Positions 44,534-53,994 of a DNA stretch of 64,000 bases are shown here, piece after piece. The notes beneath the pieces are model-generated. The model saw only the letters and a program-made list of their open reading frames with translations, made no database searches and was not told the DNA's origin. Source of the DNA: Desulfonatronum thioautotrophicum (GTDB taxonomy: Bacteria; Desulfobacterota; Desulfovibrionia; Desulfovibrionales; Desulfonatronaceae); the NCBI RefSeq assembly GCF_000934745.1, contig NZ_JYNO01000001.1, positions 1,039,535 through 1,103,534 of the forward strand, in the 5' to 3' direction. Made by a program: the position numbers and the translations under genes. Position 1 is the stretch's first letter; each line of letters begins with the position of its first letter.

Positions 44534-44978
44534 GATGGTGCTCCGCCGTGTTGATGATGATTCGCGACGATTCTCGAGGCCGTGATGCAAGGAACGTCTT
44601 GCACAAGGCCGCGGCATAGGTCAATCCAAACTCAAATCGTTCCCAAGCAGATGGACAGATGGAATGTCTTCCTTTCCAGTGGACACACTTCATCAGCGAG
44701 CGTGAACCTGGGCTGCGACGAAAAGAAGACCGTCCATTCGCGACTTGACCGTTGTCCGACCATGGAGTAGCGAACCAAAAAAACGACATAGATGTCCCTT
44801 CAGGGGAATCTTCATGGCCAGGGCAACCCAATCCACCGCAAAGGGGCGCCCTGGCCTTTCGTCATCCATGGGTACTCCGTGGGTGCTTTATGAGTGCTCC
44901 ATGGACGCTCCGTGAACAGCGTTTACGCCGTTGTTGTCTGTACTGCAGCGTTTTCACCACCAACCGAAGGATTACGTT
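44534..44978. other. Divergent intergenic region upstream of greA
   Basis: No gene is supported in these 445 bases. They hold a hairpin GGCCAGGGC/GCCCTGGCC (44816-44824 and 44848-44856) followed by TTTC, which could be a terminator on the plus strand, and a pair of direct repeats at 44865-44914 listed separately. Confidence 0.5.
44865..44914. repeat. Pair of 17-bp direct repeats upstream of greA
   Basis: TCCATGGGTACTCCGTG (44865-44881) and TCCATGGACGCTCCGTG (44898-44914) agree at 14 of 17 positions and are spaced 33 bases start to start, about three helical turns. They lie 65 bases before the greA start, so they could be a tandem operator. Confidence 0.5.
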
Positions 44979-45452
44979 ATGGACTCAATCCCCATTTCCG
45001 TGGAAGGATTCAGAAAGCTTGAACTGGAGTTGGATCGGCTCAAACAGGAACGACCGGAAGTCATTGAAGCCATCAAGGTGGCTCGTGAAGAGGGTGATCT
45101 GCGGGAAAACGCGGGTTATGAGGCTGCCAGGGAGCGACAGGGCATGCTGGAGGCCAAAATCAAATACATTGAGTCGCGGATGGCGCAATTCAATGTGATT
45201 GACCGGAAGACCCTTGGTGGCTCTCGGGCCGCCTTTGGAGCCACTGTGGAACTGGAAGATTTGGATACCGAGGAGATCAAGAAGTATACCTTGCTTGGTC
45301 CTGACGAGGCGGAGCCCAGCGAGGGCAGCATTTCCATCGCCTCCCCCGTGGGCCGGGCCCTATTGGGCAAGGAAGAGGGTGACGAGATTCTGGTGGAGGC
45401 GCCTCGCGGGAAAATCCGGTACGAGATCATCTCGGTCAGCTATCAGAGCTGA
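44979..45452 (+). CDS. greA: Transcription elongation factor GreA
   Basis: The 157-residue protein has the GreA layout. An N-terminal coiled coil (GFRKLELELDRLKQERPEVIEAIKVAREEGDLRENAGYEAARERQ) carries the acidic tip D-L-R-E-N, and the C-terminal globular domain has FGATVELEDLDTEEIKKYTLLG and SIASPVGRALLGKEEGDEILVE. It stimulates RNA cleavage by backtracked RNA polymerase. The ATG follows AAGGA. rlmD starts on the last base of its stop codon. Confidence 0.97.
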   Translation: MDSIPISVEGFRKLELELDRLKQERPEVIEAIKVAREEGDLRENAGYEAARERQGMLEAKIKYIESRMAQFNVIDRKTLGGSRAAFGATVELEDLDTEEIKKYTLLGPDEAEPSEGSISIASPVGRALLGKEEGDEILVEAPRGKIRYEIISVSYQS

Positions 45453-46924
45453 TGCCGGTCAGGGACGCCGGCATTCAGGCAGGGGGTGACGTGCAAATTG
45501 GGCAGGAACTGTGCCTGGACGTGGTCAAACCGGTGCTGGGTGGCGACGGATTGGCTCGGCACGGAGGCATGGCCGTGTTTGTGCCGGGCGCACTGCCTGG
45601 CCAGCGCATTCTGGCTCGCGTCTCCTCGGTCAAGGCCCGGCATGCCAGGGCGGACTTGCTGGAGGTTCTGGAACAGTCCGCGGAGTACGTCCAGCCCAGC
45701 TGCCCCCATTTCGGGTCTTGCGGGGGATGTGACTGGCTGCATATGGACTATGCCCGGCAGTTGCACTGGAAGCGGGAGCTGGTCCGGGAGTCGCTGCGTC
45801 ACCTCGCTGCTGCGGATATCCAGGTGGCACCGACCATTGGCTCGCCGCGGATACACAACTACCGGAACAAGATGGAGTTTGCCGCGGCTTCCAGGGTCGC
45901 AGCCGGCACAGGCGATACGACCCATGGTCTTACCGCGAACACGTCCAGCGTGGCCCTGGGACTGCGTCCCCGGAGGCTGGCCAATGCGGTGGTTCCAATC
46001 CGCTCCTGCGCCCTGTGCCCCCAGGTCATGATTGACGTCATGGTTCTGGTCGAACAATGGGCCGGGAAAACAGGCCTGCCGGCCTATGATCCGGACACGG
46101 GCCGGGGCTTCTGGCGACACCTGGTTGTCCGACAGGGAGCCGATCCCGGCCATGTGATGCTTGCCGTGATCACCAGCCAGGATTTTCGGGGTCAGGACTC
46201 ACGGGACCAGGATGTCGGACCAAGTCTTGCGGAGTACGTGGCGAACAAGTTGGCAGGGCATTCCGTGACGTCCCTTTCAGTGGTGCACGAGACGCGAACA
46301 GATCGTGCCCTGCTGGCCCAGGGACAACGGACTGTATCCGTCACTGGTCCGAAAAATCTGCTCCATGAACTGGGCAACCAGCAGCTCGCCATTTCCAGTC
46401 GGAGCTTTTTTCAAGTCAATTCCGGGTCTGCGCAAAAGCTCCTGCACGTCGTTGCGGACTTTGCCGGGCTGAGCGAAGGGGAAACCGTTTGGGATCTCTA
46501 TTGCGGCGTGGGGGCCATGGCCCTGAATCTGGCCGACAAGGCGGGTCGGGTCGTAGGCTTTGAAACCGAATCACAAGCTGTCCGAGACGCCCAGGCCAAT
46601 GCCCGGCGCAATGGGATAACCAACTGCCGCTTTGAAGCCGGAGATGTGAGCCGGACCATCCCCCGAATTCTCGACGGCCCTTCGTCCCAGCGTCCGGACG
46701 TGATCGTTGTTGATCCTCCCCGAGCCGGCATGCGGGCCGATGTTGTGGACCAGTTGCTGAAAATCGGCGCAAAAAAGCTGATCCTGATCTCCTGCGATCC
46801 GGCCACCCTGGCTCGGGACATCAAGCGGCTGGCCGCCAGCTATGGCCCGTGCCGGGTCCAACCAGTTGACATGTTCCCCCACACCTCGCATATCGAGTGC
46901 GTCGCGGAGTTGTGTCCTAGCTGA
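45452..46924 (+). CDS. rlmD: 23S rRNA (uracil-C5)-methyltransferase RlmD-like
   Basis: The 490-residue enzyme has an N-terminal TRAM-like domain (about residues 15-70) and iron-sulfur cysteines in CPHFGSCGGCDWLHMDYARQL with CALCP later. The SAM-dependent methyltransferase fold shows FFQVNSGSAQKLL, VWDLYCGVGAMALNLA and VDPPRAGM, with the catalytic cysteine in LISCDPATLARD. RlmD methylates U1939 of 23S rRNA; related TrmA/RlmC cannot be fully excluded, but the Fe-S motif favours RlmD. It is coupled to greA by a one-base overlap. Confidence 0.9.
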   Translation: MPVRDAGIQAGGDVQIGQELCLDVVKPVLGGDGLARHGGMAVFVPGALPGQRILARVSSVKARHARADLLEVLEQSAEYVQPSCPHFGSCGGCDWLHMDYARQLHWKRELVRESLRHLAAADIQVAPTIGSPRIHNYRNKMEFAAASRVAAGTGDTTHGLTANTSSVALGLRPRRLANAVVPIRSCALCPQVMIDVMVLVEQWAGKTGLPAYDPDTGRGFWRHLVVRQGADPGHVMLAVITSQDFRGQDSRDQDVGPSLAEYVANKLAGHSVTSLSVVHETRTDRALLAQGQRTVSVTGPKNLLHELGNQQLAISSRSFFQVNSGSAQKLLHVVADFAGLSEGETVWDLYCGVGAMALNLADKAGRVVGFETESQAVRDAQANARRNGITNCRFEAGDVSRTIPRILDGPSSQRPDVIVVDPPRAGMRADVVDQLLKIGAKKLILISCDPATLARDIKRLAASYGPCRVQPVDMFPHTSHIECVAELCPS

Positions 46925-46963
46925 AACTCCAGGTAAGGAATCTTGCGCGAAGAGGTCCTCGGG

Positions 46964-46995
46964 AAAGCACTTGCCGGCGGGGTGCTTTTGTTTTG
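46964..46995 (+). terminator. Probable terminator of greA-rlmD
   Basis: AAAGCAC (46964-46970) pairs with GTGCTTT (46982-46988) around an 11-base GC-rich loop, followed by TGTTTTG. It begins 40 bases after the rlmD stop. Confidence 0.7.
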
Positions 46996-47026
46996 ATCCG
47001 AGTTGGCTTGTTGCAGGTTCGTGGAC

Positions 47027-47149
47027 ATGATCGAGATTACCGGATGCAACATGCGGGCCAGCATGGCGCTGGATCTGCTTAAACCGCTACTTGATCAGGG
47101 GGGGCATGGCTCGGAAACCGTGCATGCATCATTTCGACAAGCAATGTAA
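47027..47149 (+). CDS. Possible micro-ORF before the polysaccharide locus
   Basis: A 40-codon frame (starting MIEITGCNMRASMALDLL) ends 20 bases before the O-antigen ligase-like gene. It has no clear ribosome site and no recognised domain. It may be a gene remnant or a leader peptide, and the call is weak. Confidence 0.2.
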   Translation: MIEITGCNMRASMALDLLKPLLDQGGHGSETVHASFRQAM

Positions 47150-47169
47150 CTCCTCCAAGTACTCATACG

Positions 47170-48441
47170 ATGTTTTTTATCGATAAAATCAAAACGATTC
47201 GCGCTGCCCTCTCTTCTGATTCTTGCCGAGTTGCCTGGGCCGGCCTGTTCTGTCTTTTCCTGTGCGGCATTTTCATGACGGACAATGTTCGAATACTCAG
47301 AAACAGCTTCTATTTGATCGTACTGCCCCTCTTTCTGCTTCAAGTCCGTAGCTCTTTTTTTATCAGTCTGTTTCGCTCACCCGTGTTTCTAGCCACCCTG
47401 GCCTTCCTCTCATATCTCTGGCTCAGTCTGTTCTGGTCCATGGAAACCGGGGCTTATGTCTTCTACAATGAGGCTCGGACGCTTGTCCTGATGTTGCTTT
47501 TCCTGAGCGTCACCGCATACTATTCCTCCAGGATTGAGCATTTCACCCTTCTTTTGTCCAAATACTTTGCCATAATTGTCGGCGTCACGGGGATTATCTC
47601 ATTGTGGTGGCATTATTCCACGCACTCGTTCATTCAGCTAGGCGGCCTTGAAAGCAGGGCCGTAGCCATCGGCGTATTCACCTACTCCCTGGATTCCGCG
47701 ACAACCTACGGTTTTGTCGCGGTATTTCTTGTTTTTTCGCTTTTTCTTTCCAGAAACGCCGGGCAATTGTTTATGTGGGTTGCTAGTTTCTCGCTGCTTT
47801 CGATTCTTGCCTTTGTCGGCATGACGCAAAGCCGTGGGGCTCTTTTAAGTATCGCCGTCGTCGTTCTTTTGGGGTTGCTGTGGCAGCGCAATAAGCGGCT
47901 TCTTTTCGTCGTCTCTGTTCTCGCCATGGTCAGTGTGGGCATTGTTCTACTCAGCCTGTTTCATCCGGAAGGAGTGGTCGGCAAGGAACGCAGCATCGCC
48001 GTGCGTTGGGAGATCTGGCAGTCGGCCATGAATGTGGCCACGGAAAGAATCTGGTTCGGGTTTGGCCTCAACGAACATCAAAAATTTCTACTCTCCATTT
48101 TTCCTGGATATCAGGGCCTCGGATACCAGGGGGTCGCTCACAGCATTTATCTGGAGAATCTTATTTTTGGGGGGATAGTCGGTACTCTTCTTCTTTTTCT
48201 CATGGCGGGCTTGGCCCTTCGCCGTGCATTGCGTGTTTTTGCCGTCAGCAAGGATTTCCTGCTTCCCGGGCTGCTTTTTTACACCCTGTTGTCCGGTGTA
48301 TTTACCGGGTTTTTGACTCTCTCCAAAATATCTCCTGAATGGATTCATTTTTGGCTGCCCATCGGCCTGATCATTGGAAGCGAAATCCGCGGTCAAACTC
48401 AGTCTGCGCTCAACATGGAGCAACCCTCGGGCACCAAATGA
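47170..48441 (+). CDS. O-antigen ligase / polymerase-like membrane protein (Wzy/WaaL)
   Basis: The 423-residue protein has about ten to twelve membrane helices. The long periplasmic loop and the motif region RWEIWQSAMNVATERIWFGFGLNEHQ (about residues 280-305), with following VAHSIYLENLIFGGIVGTLLLF, are typical of the Wzy_C/O-antigen ligase family. The enzyme would polymerise glycan repeats or attach them to lipid A core in the periplasm; polymerase and ligase cannot be told apart here. It opens the surface-polysaccharide locus. The ATG at 47170 has no strong ribosome site. Confidence 0.82.
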   Translation: MFFIDKIKTIRAALSSDSCRVAWAGLFCLFLCGIFMTDNVRILRNSFYLIVLPLFLLQVRSSFFISLFRSPVFLATLAFLSYLWLSLFWSMETGAYVFYNEARTLVLMLLFLSVTAYYSSRIEHFTLLLSKYFAIIVGVTGIISLWWHYSTHSFIQLGGLESRAVAIGVFTYSLDSATTYGFVAVFLVFSLFLSRNAGQLFMWVASFSLLSILAFVGMTQSRGALLSIAVVVLLGLLWQRNKRLLFVVSVLAMVSVGIVLLSLFHPEGVVGKERSIAVRWEIWQSAMNVATERIWFGFGLNEHQKFLLSIFPGYQGLGYQGVAHSIYLENLIFGGIVGTLLLFLMAGLALRRALRVFAVSKDFLLPGLLFYTLLSGVFTGFLTLSKISPEWIHFWLPIGLIIGSEIRGQTQSALNMEQPSGTK

Positions 48442-48680
48442 CGGCTCAGGCTTCCCTCTTTGAACCACAGAGGCATGCCGGATAACCATGGGCGGCATAT
48501 ACGGGCATATCGGAAGGCATTACCTTCTAGGTCGGTCCATGCGTAGGGCCATTGCTTCGTCACAGAGACCCTGATGCCAAGGGGGGCGGAACCATATCTC
48601 ACGAGAGGTTCTGGGCATACTCGACTTTCCATTATCTTTTATCCGAAAGCATTTATGGGGACTGCGCTTAAGGACTGACT

Positions 48681-48700
48681 CCAGAGCGCTTTAGCGCTGG
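48681..48700. repeat. Short hairpin upstream of the GT4 gene
   Basis: CCAGAGCGC and GCGCTGG form a short stem-loop with a bulge in the 312-base spacer between 48442 and 48753. No T run follows, so it is not a clear terminator. Nothing else is recognisable in the spacer. Confidence 0.35.
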
Positions 48701-48753
48701 GATTTGCTGAGTTTGACGTTTTTGATGTGGATGGAAAAAAACGGAGTGGTGAT

Positions 48754-49983
48754 TTGAACGTCTTGCATATTGTTGGCGGAAAGCTCACCGGAGGGGCTGC
48801 CAGGGGCGCTTACTGGTTGCATCATGGCTTGAAAGAAATCGGCGTGGACTCTTGGATCTTGACCAACAGCCGTCAAACTCTTGGCGACGACACAGTTGTT
48901 TCCACGTCCAGAACTAAAATGGGAAGGCTGCTGAACAAAATCAATCTGCATATTGAAGCGCTGTTGCTTGCTCCATACGCAAAAAGGCAGCGAATCACAT
49001 TCAGTACTGGGTTGACTGGATTTGATTTTACAAAAACAGAAGTTTATCATCGAGCTCAAGTTATTCATCTGCACTGGATCAACGAGGGATTCATAAACAT
49101 CCGGCATCTCAGCAAGGTCAACAAGCCCATAATCTGGACCATGCGTGACATGTGGTCATTCACGGGTGGGTGTCACTATACCCTGAGCTGCGAGCAGTAT
49201 CTTTCCGGTTGCGGCAGATGTCCGCATCTTGGTAGTAAGACCAGCGCGGACTTGTCTCGTCTTGTCTGGAAAAGGAAGCGGAAATTTCTTCCGCAACGAA
49301 TGCATATTGTCGGGATCAGTCAATGGTTGAGTGACTGCGCACAAAGCAGTCTTTTATTCCAAAATTTCAAGATTCGAACAATTCAGAACAATATCAACAT
49401 CAGGGATTTTTTCCCTATCGAAAAGCAGATGGCGAGACGAGTTTTGGGGCTGCCCTTGGATAGGCCTGTCGTGCTTGCCGGTGCGCAAAGGCTTGACGAT
49501 GACTTTAAAGGGTTCCCCACGTTTTTGAAAGCTCTCGGGCACCTGAAGGGTAGGCCTTTTCTTCTTTTTTTCGGCAATCTGGACCGGGTTTCCTTAAACT
49601 GTCTGGAGCACGATCACCGGCATCTCGGCTTCTTGACGGAGCCGGTATTGCTTCGCCTAGCCTACTCCGCCGCTGATGTCTTTGTGTCGTCATCCCACAT
49701 GGAGGCTTTTGGAAAAACTCTGGCCGAAGCAATGGCTTGTGGCACTCCGGCAGTATGCTTCGATGCCACTGGACCCAGGGATATCGTTGACCACCAGGTC
49801 AATGGCTTTAGGGCCAGACCGTTTTTTCCGGAAGAACTCGCAGCCGGGATAGACTGGGTTTTGGATCATTCAACGCCTGCCGTCCTGGCCCGTAACGCCA
49901 GGGAAAAAGCCGAGCGTCATTTTGATAGTAAGGTGGTATCGGAAATTTATTCCGAGATATATAATGAAGTGTTTTTATCATGA
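48754..49983 (+). CDS. Glycosyltransferase, GT4 family
   Basis: The 409-residue protein has a GT-B layout. The N-terminal domain shows NVLHIVGGKLTGGAARGAYWLHHGL, DVIHLHW-like VIHLHWINEGF and WTMRDMWSFTGGCHY. The C-terminal GT4 domain has VVLAGAQRLDDDFKGFPTFLKAL and the donor-site segment VSSSHMEAFGKTLAEAMACGTPAVCFDATGPRDIV with the EX7E pattern. The TTG at 48754 is chosen because GGAG lies 7 bases upstream and gives the family N-terminus; a GTG at 48727 would add nine unlike residues. The sugar is unknown. Codon use is already more AT-rich than upstream. Confidence 0.88.
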   Translation: MNVLHIVGGKLTGGAARGAYWLHHGLKEIGVDSWILTNSRQTLGDDTVVSTSRTKMGRLLNKINLHIEALLLAPYAKRQRITFSTGLTGFDFTKTEVYHRAQVIHLHWINEGFINIRHLSKVNKPIIWTMRDMWSFTGGCHYTLSCEQYLSGCGRCPHLGSKTSADLSRLVWKRKRKFLPQRMHIVGISQWLSDCAQSSLLFQNFKIRTIQNNINIRDFFPIEKQMARRVLGLPLDRPVVLAGAQRLDDDFKGFPTFLKALGHLKGRPFLLFFGNLDRVSLNCLEHDHRHLGFLTEPVLLRLAYSAADVFVSSSHMEAFGKTLAEAMACGTPAVCFDATGPRDIVDHQVNGFRARPFFPEELAAGIDWVLDHSTPAVLARNAREKAERHFDSKVVSEIYSEIYNEVFLS

Positions 49984-50093
49984 CTGTATTGAGAGCAACC
50001 CAGAATGACTGAGGCGTCCAGGTTTGTTTCTTGTAATTTCTAAAATTATTAGTGTAATTTATTATTTGTGAAAACGCTATAAGTTTGAATGTT

Positions 50094-51326
50094 ATGATAT
50101 CAAATCGAAATATCACTATATTTGTTTTTCTTTTATTGCTTGGCATAGTTTTAACGTTAAGTTCGATAAATGCTTGCACGCTATTTAAATTTTCCGCTCT
50201 TTCTGGTCACGACTCTATGCCAAATTTTCAAATAATAGTATCTATTGACGAGATAAAGCTTTTCCCTGAAGAAGCAACACCTATTTATGTTAATGAGCCT
50301 GCAAGGCTTATGAGAAGCTTTATGATTATGTCAACATATGCGCTTAATAAAATATTTCCGTGGAAAATTGAAAGTATCGCTTGCTGGGAGTGTGATTATT
50401 TAAATATTAGTGTGGCCTGGAGAACAGCAATAAACTATTTGATTGTCCAATTTTTGAGTATTATAATTGTAGGAATTTCTGTTTCAAAATTGATTTCTTT
50501 ATTTAAAAATGAGAACAATTTTTTAATTTACATTTTTATATATAATCCATTATCATTTTATTATTGGATTATGGGGCTTCCTATATTTTACGAAATAGCG
50601 TTCACTATTTTGGTTTTTGTCTATTTTTATACATATATTAAAGAAGGAAAAGGAGTTGTATGGCTATTGGTTTTGTTGATTTTAGGATTGTTTTTACGTG
50701 AAACCATAGCAATTCTGTTCGTGATGCTGTTCTTTTCTTCTTTAGTTATGCGAAATATTAGTTTTGAAAAAATTACTATGGTTGTTATTTTGGGGGCCGT
50801 TTCCTTGTCTGTGTTTGGTCTTTTTCAGTATGTAATATATATTAATTATGGAATTAATGTATTTTATGTTTACTTTAATGATTTTGTCCCAGCAACGCAG
50901 TCAGGTGGGCTGTTTTTAGGGTGGATAGATCATTATCATAACTCTATAAATAAATTATCTGTTATATTAACTTATCTTTTTATATTATTTTTCTTTATAT
51001 TAAGCACATTGATAATTGCAAAATCAAGTTTAAGCAGTTATTTTAAATTGTTATCAATATTTTCTAATATTATTTTCCTTTTCCTTTTTGCAAAATCAAA
51101 CGAACTAATTCTCGACACATTTAATTGGCAAAGAATTTTGATGTTCAATATTTCTCTTTGGATAATCCCTTTTTGCTTAACAATTGGTAATGCGTTTTTG
51201 TATAGATCATGTTCTACATACTTTTACATCTTGGCTTCAGTTTTTGTTGCTTTTTCGTGGAAAATTTATACAGTTCTTCTTGTAGAGCCTTCTGATTGGG
51301 TTAGAGGTTATATATGTTTTATGTGA
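50094..51326 (+). CDS. AT-rich polytopic membrane protein, unknown
   Basis: The 410-residue protein has about ten hydrophobic helices rich in Phe, Ile and Leu, with one polar loop after the first helix (about residues 25-75). No catalytic motif is recognisable; the position in a glycan locus suggests a GT-C-type glycosyltransferase, a polymerase (Wzy) or a flippase-associated protein. The DNA is strikingly AT-rich compared with the rest of the window, which points to recent acquisition. The start is uncertain (ATG 50094 or TTG 50085; no ribosome site). Confidence 0.6.
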   Translation: MISNRNITIFVFLLLLGIVLTLSSINACTLFKFSALSGHDSMPNFQIIVSIDEIKLFPEEATPIYVNEPARLMRSFMIMSTYALNKIFPWKIESIACWECDYLNISVAWRTAINYLIVQFLSIIIVGISVSKLISLFKNENNFLIYIFIYNPLSFYYWIMGLPIFYEIAFTILVFVYFYTYIKEGKGVVWLLVLLILGLFLRETIAILFVMLFFSSLVMRNISFEKITMVVILGAVSLSVFGLFQYVIYINYGINVFYVYFNDFVPATQSGGLFLGWIDHYHNSINKLSVILTYLFILFFFILSTLIIAKSSLSSYFKLLSIFSNIIFLFLFAKSNELILDTFNWQRILMFNISLWIIPFCLTIGNAFLYRSCSTYFYILASVFVAFSWKIYTVLLVEPSDWVRGYICFM

Positions 51327-51396
51327 TCTGACAGAATTATTTTTCTGCGAAATACAACGCAAGGCATTCGAATGATTATTTTTTTTGGAGAATTCT

Positions 51397-53082
51397 GTGA
51401 AAAAAAATAATACTCCAATTTATTTTTTGAGACTATCAAGAAATATTCTTGTTCTCGTTCTTGTAGCATTATTGGTTCCCATTGTTTCCGTGGCTTTTTT
51501 TTTCTCTGTTAGCACACCTTTTGCATTAATTGATGATTATGCTTCATGGGTAATATTTAAGCAGTGGCAATATGATGGATTGTTTAGAAACTGGTTTGAT
51601 CATATATTTTTTGGCACAGATCTTCACAGGTATATTCCTTTTCATTATATTTACAATTTTCTTTCTTGGAAGATTTTTGGCCCTTCTCCAGAGCTGCATC
51701 ATCTTGGACGATGGGCAGTGAAAATCGCTTGCTTTGCTCTAGGTGTATTGTCTGTCGCACGAGTTAACGGCGTTACATTGTGTAGGCAAGGTGAATCATC
51801 AATTCTGAGCAAACCGTCATTTTTTATTGTAATTTTGTCTTTTCTCGTGTTGTTTTTTGTTTTTCCTAACCAGCCTGGTGCCAGACTGGTTCCTCAAGAA
51901 ATCTACGTCGTGTTCTTTTTAAGCCTGATTAACTTCTCGCTAGCACTCTTGCTCACCACTACTTGTCATAGAATTACACCAAATCATTGCCATGGCTCAG
52001 CTGCGGCAGCCTTTGCTATGCTTTTTCTTGGATTTCTTGGCTTATCCTTCTCTAAGGAAATCAGCGTATCTGTCATGGCTTGGCTCATTTTGTTTTTATT
52101 TTTCACAATGCGACAAAATTTTAGTTTTTTGTATCGATTTTCTTTGCTTACACCTCTTGTTATGATTTTTACATTTACAGTATGGAGAATTAAAGTTGCA
52201 TCAGCAAATACTGATTATGGGTTAAGCAAAATTACTGTTGAATTGCTAGTGTCGAATTTTAAATGGTTATACAAAGATATATTTCAATTTTCAACATCGC
52301 TACCTATTGCTATAGTTTTGGTTACTGTATTTCTTTTCCCAGTTCTATATATTCTGGTATATAGAAAAGATTCAGAGTCGCATAAAAGTTTAAATTTGTT
52401 TTTGTTTTTGATTTATGGGCAATTTCTGTCAATGTTTGTATTTTTGTGTACATCATTGCAACAAGTCTTAAGATATTGGTATCCAGTCATTCCATTGCTT
52501 GCAATAATCATTTCATTTTCTTTTTATATAATGCTAGAAAATTGCAAATTTAAGGTTTATAAGTATGTTTTGCAATGTTTCATTTTATTTTTTCTTATGA
52601 TATTTATTGCAAAAAACTCTCATAATTATATTTCTCAGTATATTTATCAGCATTCAATTAGAAGTGTAGAATTTGAAATTATTGATCGTACTAGAAAACT
52701 TATTGATCGAGGAGAGGATGTTCACATTGTTTTCAATCACAGTGATCCAAATAGGGAACTAAATATAAATTTAATAAGATATTTCGTTGATTTTCGAGAC
52801 TTTTTTTATGGCGAAAGAAGTAATGTCACAATTCTAAACGATCTTGAAGAAATGGGTAGTAGCGGTTACCTTGTCTCTCCAAAAAAGGATATCGATGGAT
52901 TCCGTCTTTTGGAGACTTTCTCTGCCAATTTTGATTATCCACTTTACAATACAACGGGAAAAATTTCTGCGTTTTTGCAGTTAAGAAGTAAACCTCGTGT
53001 TCGATTGGACCATGGTGTTCATGGGCCAGACTATACATGGGGCATATTCGAAAAAGAATGCCAAGATCAGAAGCTTCCTTGA
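51397..53082 (+). CDS. AT-rich membrane protein, possible GT-C-like transferase
   Basis: The 561-residue protein begins with a membrane anchor (about residues 14-38) followed by STPFALIDDYASW, an acidic loop at the place where GT-C enzymes often hold catalytic aspartates. About nine further helices and a C-terminal soluble domain of about 130 residues follow. That suggests a lipid-linked-sugar transferase, but the family is not recognised with confidence. GTG at 51397 is preceded by TTGGAG with 7-base spacing. It shares the AT-rich composition of its neighbours and converges on the sulfotransferase gene. Confidence 0.6.
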   Translation: MKKNNTPIYFLRLSRNILVLVLVALLVPIVSVAFFFSVSTPFALIDDYASWVIFKQWQYDGLFRNWFDHIFFGTDLHRYIPFHYIYNFLSWKIFGPSPELHHLGRWAVKIACFALGVLSVARVNGVTLCRQGESSILSKPSFFIVILSFLVLFFVFPNQPGARLVPQEIYVVFFLSLINFSLALLLTTTCHRITPNHCHGSAAAAFAMLFLGFLGLSFSKEISVSVMAWLILFLFFTMRQNFSFLYRFSLLTPLVMIFTFTVWRIKVASANTDYGLSKITVELLVSNFKWLYKDIFQFSTSLPIAIVLVTVFLFPVLYILVYRKDSESHKSLNLFLFLIYGQFLSMFVFLCTSLQQVLRYWYPVIPLLAIIISFSFYIMLENCKFKVYKYVLQCFILFFLMIFIAKNSHNYISQYIYQHSIRSVEFEIIDRTRKLIDRGEDVHIVFNHSDPNRELNINLIRYFVDFRDFFYGERSNVTILNDLEEMGSSGYLVSPKKDIDGFRLLETFSANFDYPLYNTTGKISAFLQLRSKPRVRLDHGVHGPDYTWGIFEKECQDQKLP

Positions 53083-53141
53083 AAATGGAGTCGCACGTAA
53101 GTGCTCTTAGATGTCCGAAATAATGAGCTTGTTTATTCACT

Positions 53142-53975
53142 TTATGATAGATATCCGTTTTTTCGCAAAGTGTTTTCTGCGATGTGCATGAATTTTTGGA
53201 GGTTTTCCGGTGACATTTCATCGTCATCGAGGTGGCTTCCCACCTTCCCTCTCCTAAAAAAAAGTTTATCATTTGGCCAACTCGAATCATCAAGTCCAGT
53301 CTTAATTTCTCTTTTTTGAAGCTTATTAAACGAACATTGCTCATAAACCCTCATTAATTGTGCTTCATCCCTTTCCACTCCGATAAAGAGAGAGACCTTT
53401 AAAAGTGTTTCAAGCGGTTTGTTTAAAAGTTCCTCATATTTAACTAAAATTATTTGCGCACCAAAAGGGTTCTTGCTCCATTTTTCAACATGCTCATGCC
53501 ATTGACAGGGAAAGATGTTTTCCATTTTTACTATCATTGAGTTCATACTTACGCTCTTTCCGTATATTGCTGTATTGTAGTGATAATATGAAACCATGAC
53601 GTCACGTCCATCACGAAGAAGGTAAATCACTTTTCTATATTCACAACGAGGCAGATTGTGCGTTTTGAAAAACATTGGAGTTTGAATTCTTTTGAAAAAT
53701 TTTTTCCTGTGCAAATCTGGAATGATTTCTTGTGTAAGGCTATCAGGAACTAATTCAGGATTTATCCCATAAACTATTCCAGCAATTATGTTTTGAAACC
53801 ATGTATTTCCTGATTTAGGATATCCAACGATAAAAAAATCGTCTTTTAAGATTGAACTAGATGGTGAAAGGCCTAGATAACATGGAATTCTCTCGTTCAT
53901 TCTTCGACTAATAAATTTTTCATATTTTTTTTTTATTTTTTTGTGAAGAAATTGTATTGGGGAATAAAATTGCAT
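53142..53975 (-). CDS. Sulfotransferase-domain protein
   Basis: The 277-residue protein has the two PAPS-binding signatures of cytosolic-type sulfotransferases: the 5'-phosphosulfate loop in FFIVGYPKSGNTWFQNI, and the 3'-phosphate region in VIYLLRDGRDVMVSYYHY. It ends with the RRGKVGSHLDDD region that matches the family RKGxxGDW-type C-terminal loop in position. It would transfer sulfate to an acceptor, plausibly the glycan made by this locus (inference). The ATG at 53975 follows TAGGAG. It is the last gene of the minus-strand glycan operon and is AT-rich, unlike the genes before it. Confidence 0.87.
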   Translation of the reverse strand: MQFYSPIQFLHKKIKKKYEKFISRRMNERIPCYLGLSPSSSILKDDFFIVGYPKSGNTWFQNIIAGIVYGINPELVPDSLTQEIIPDLHRKKFFKRIQTPMFFKTHNLPRCEYRKVIYLLRDGRDVMVSYYHYNTAIYGKSVSMNSMIVKMENIFPCQWHEHVEKWSKNPFGAQIILVKYEELLNKPLETLLKVSLFIGVERDEAQLMRVYEQCSFNKLQKREIKTGLDDSSWPNDKLFFRRGKVGSHLDDDEMSPENLQKFMHIAENTLRKNGYLS

Positions 53976-53994
53976 AGTTTCTCCTAAATAGGTG

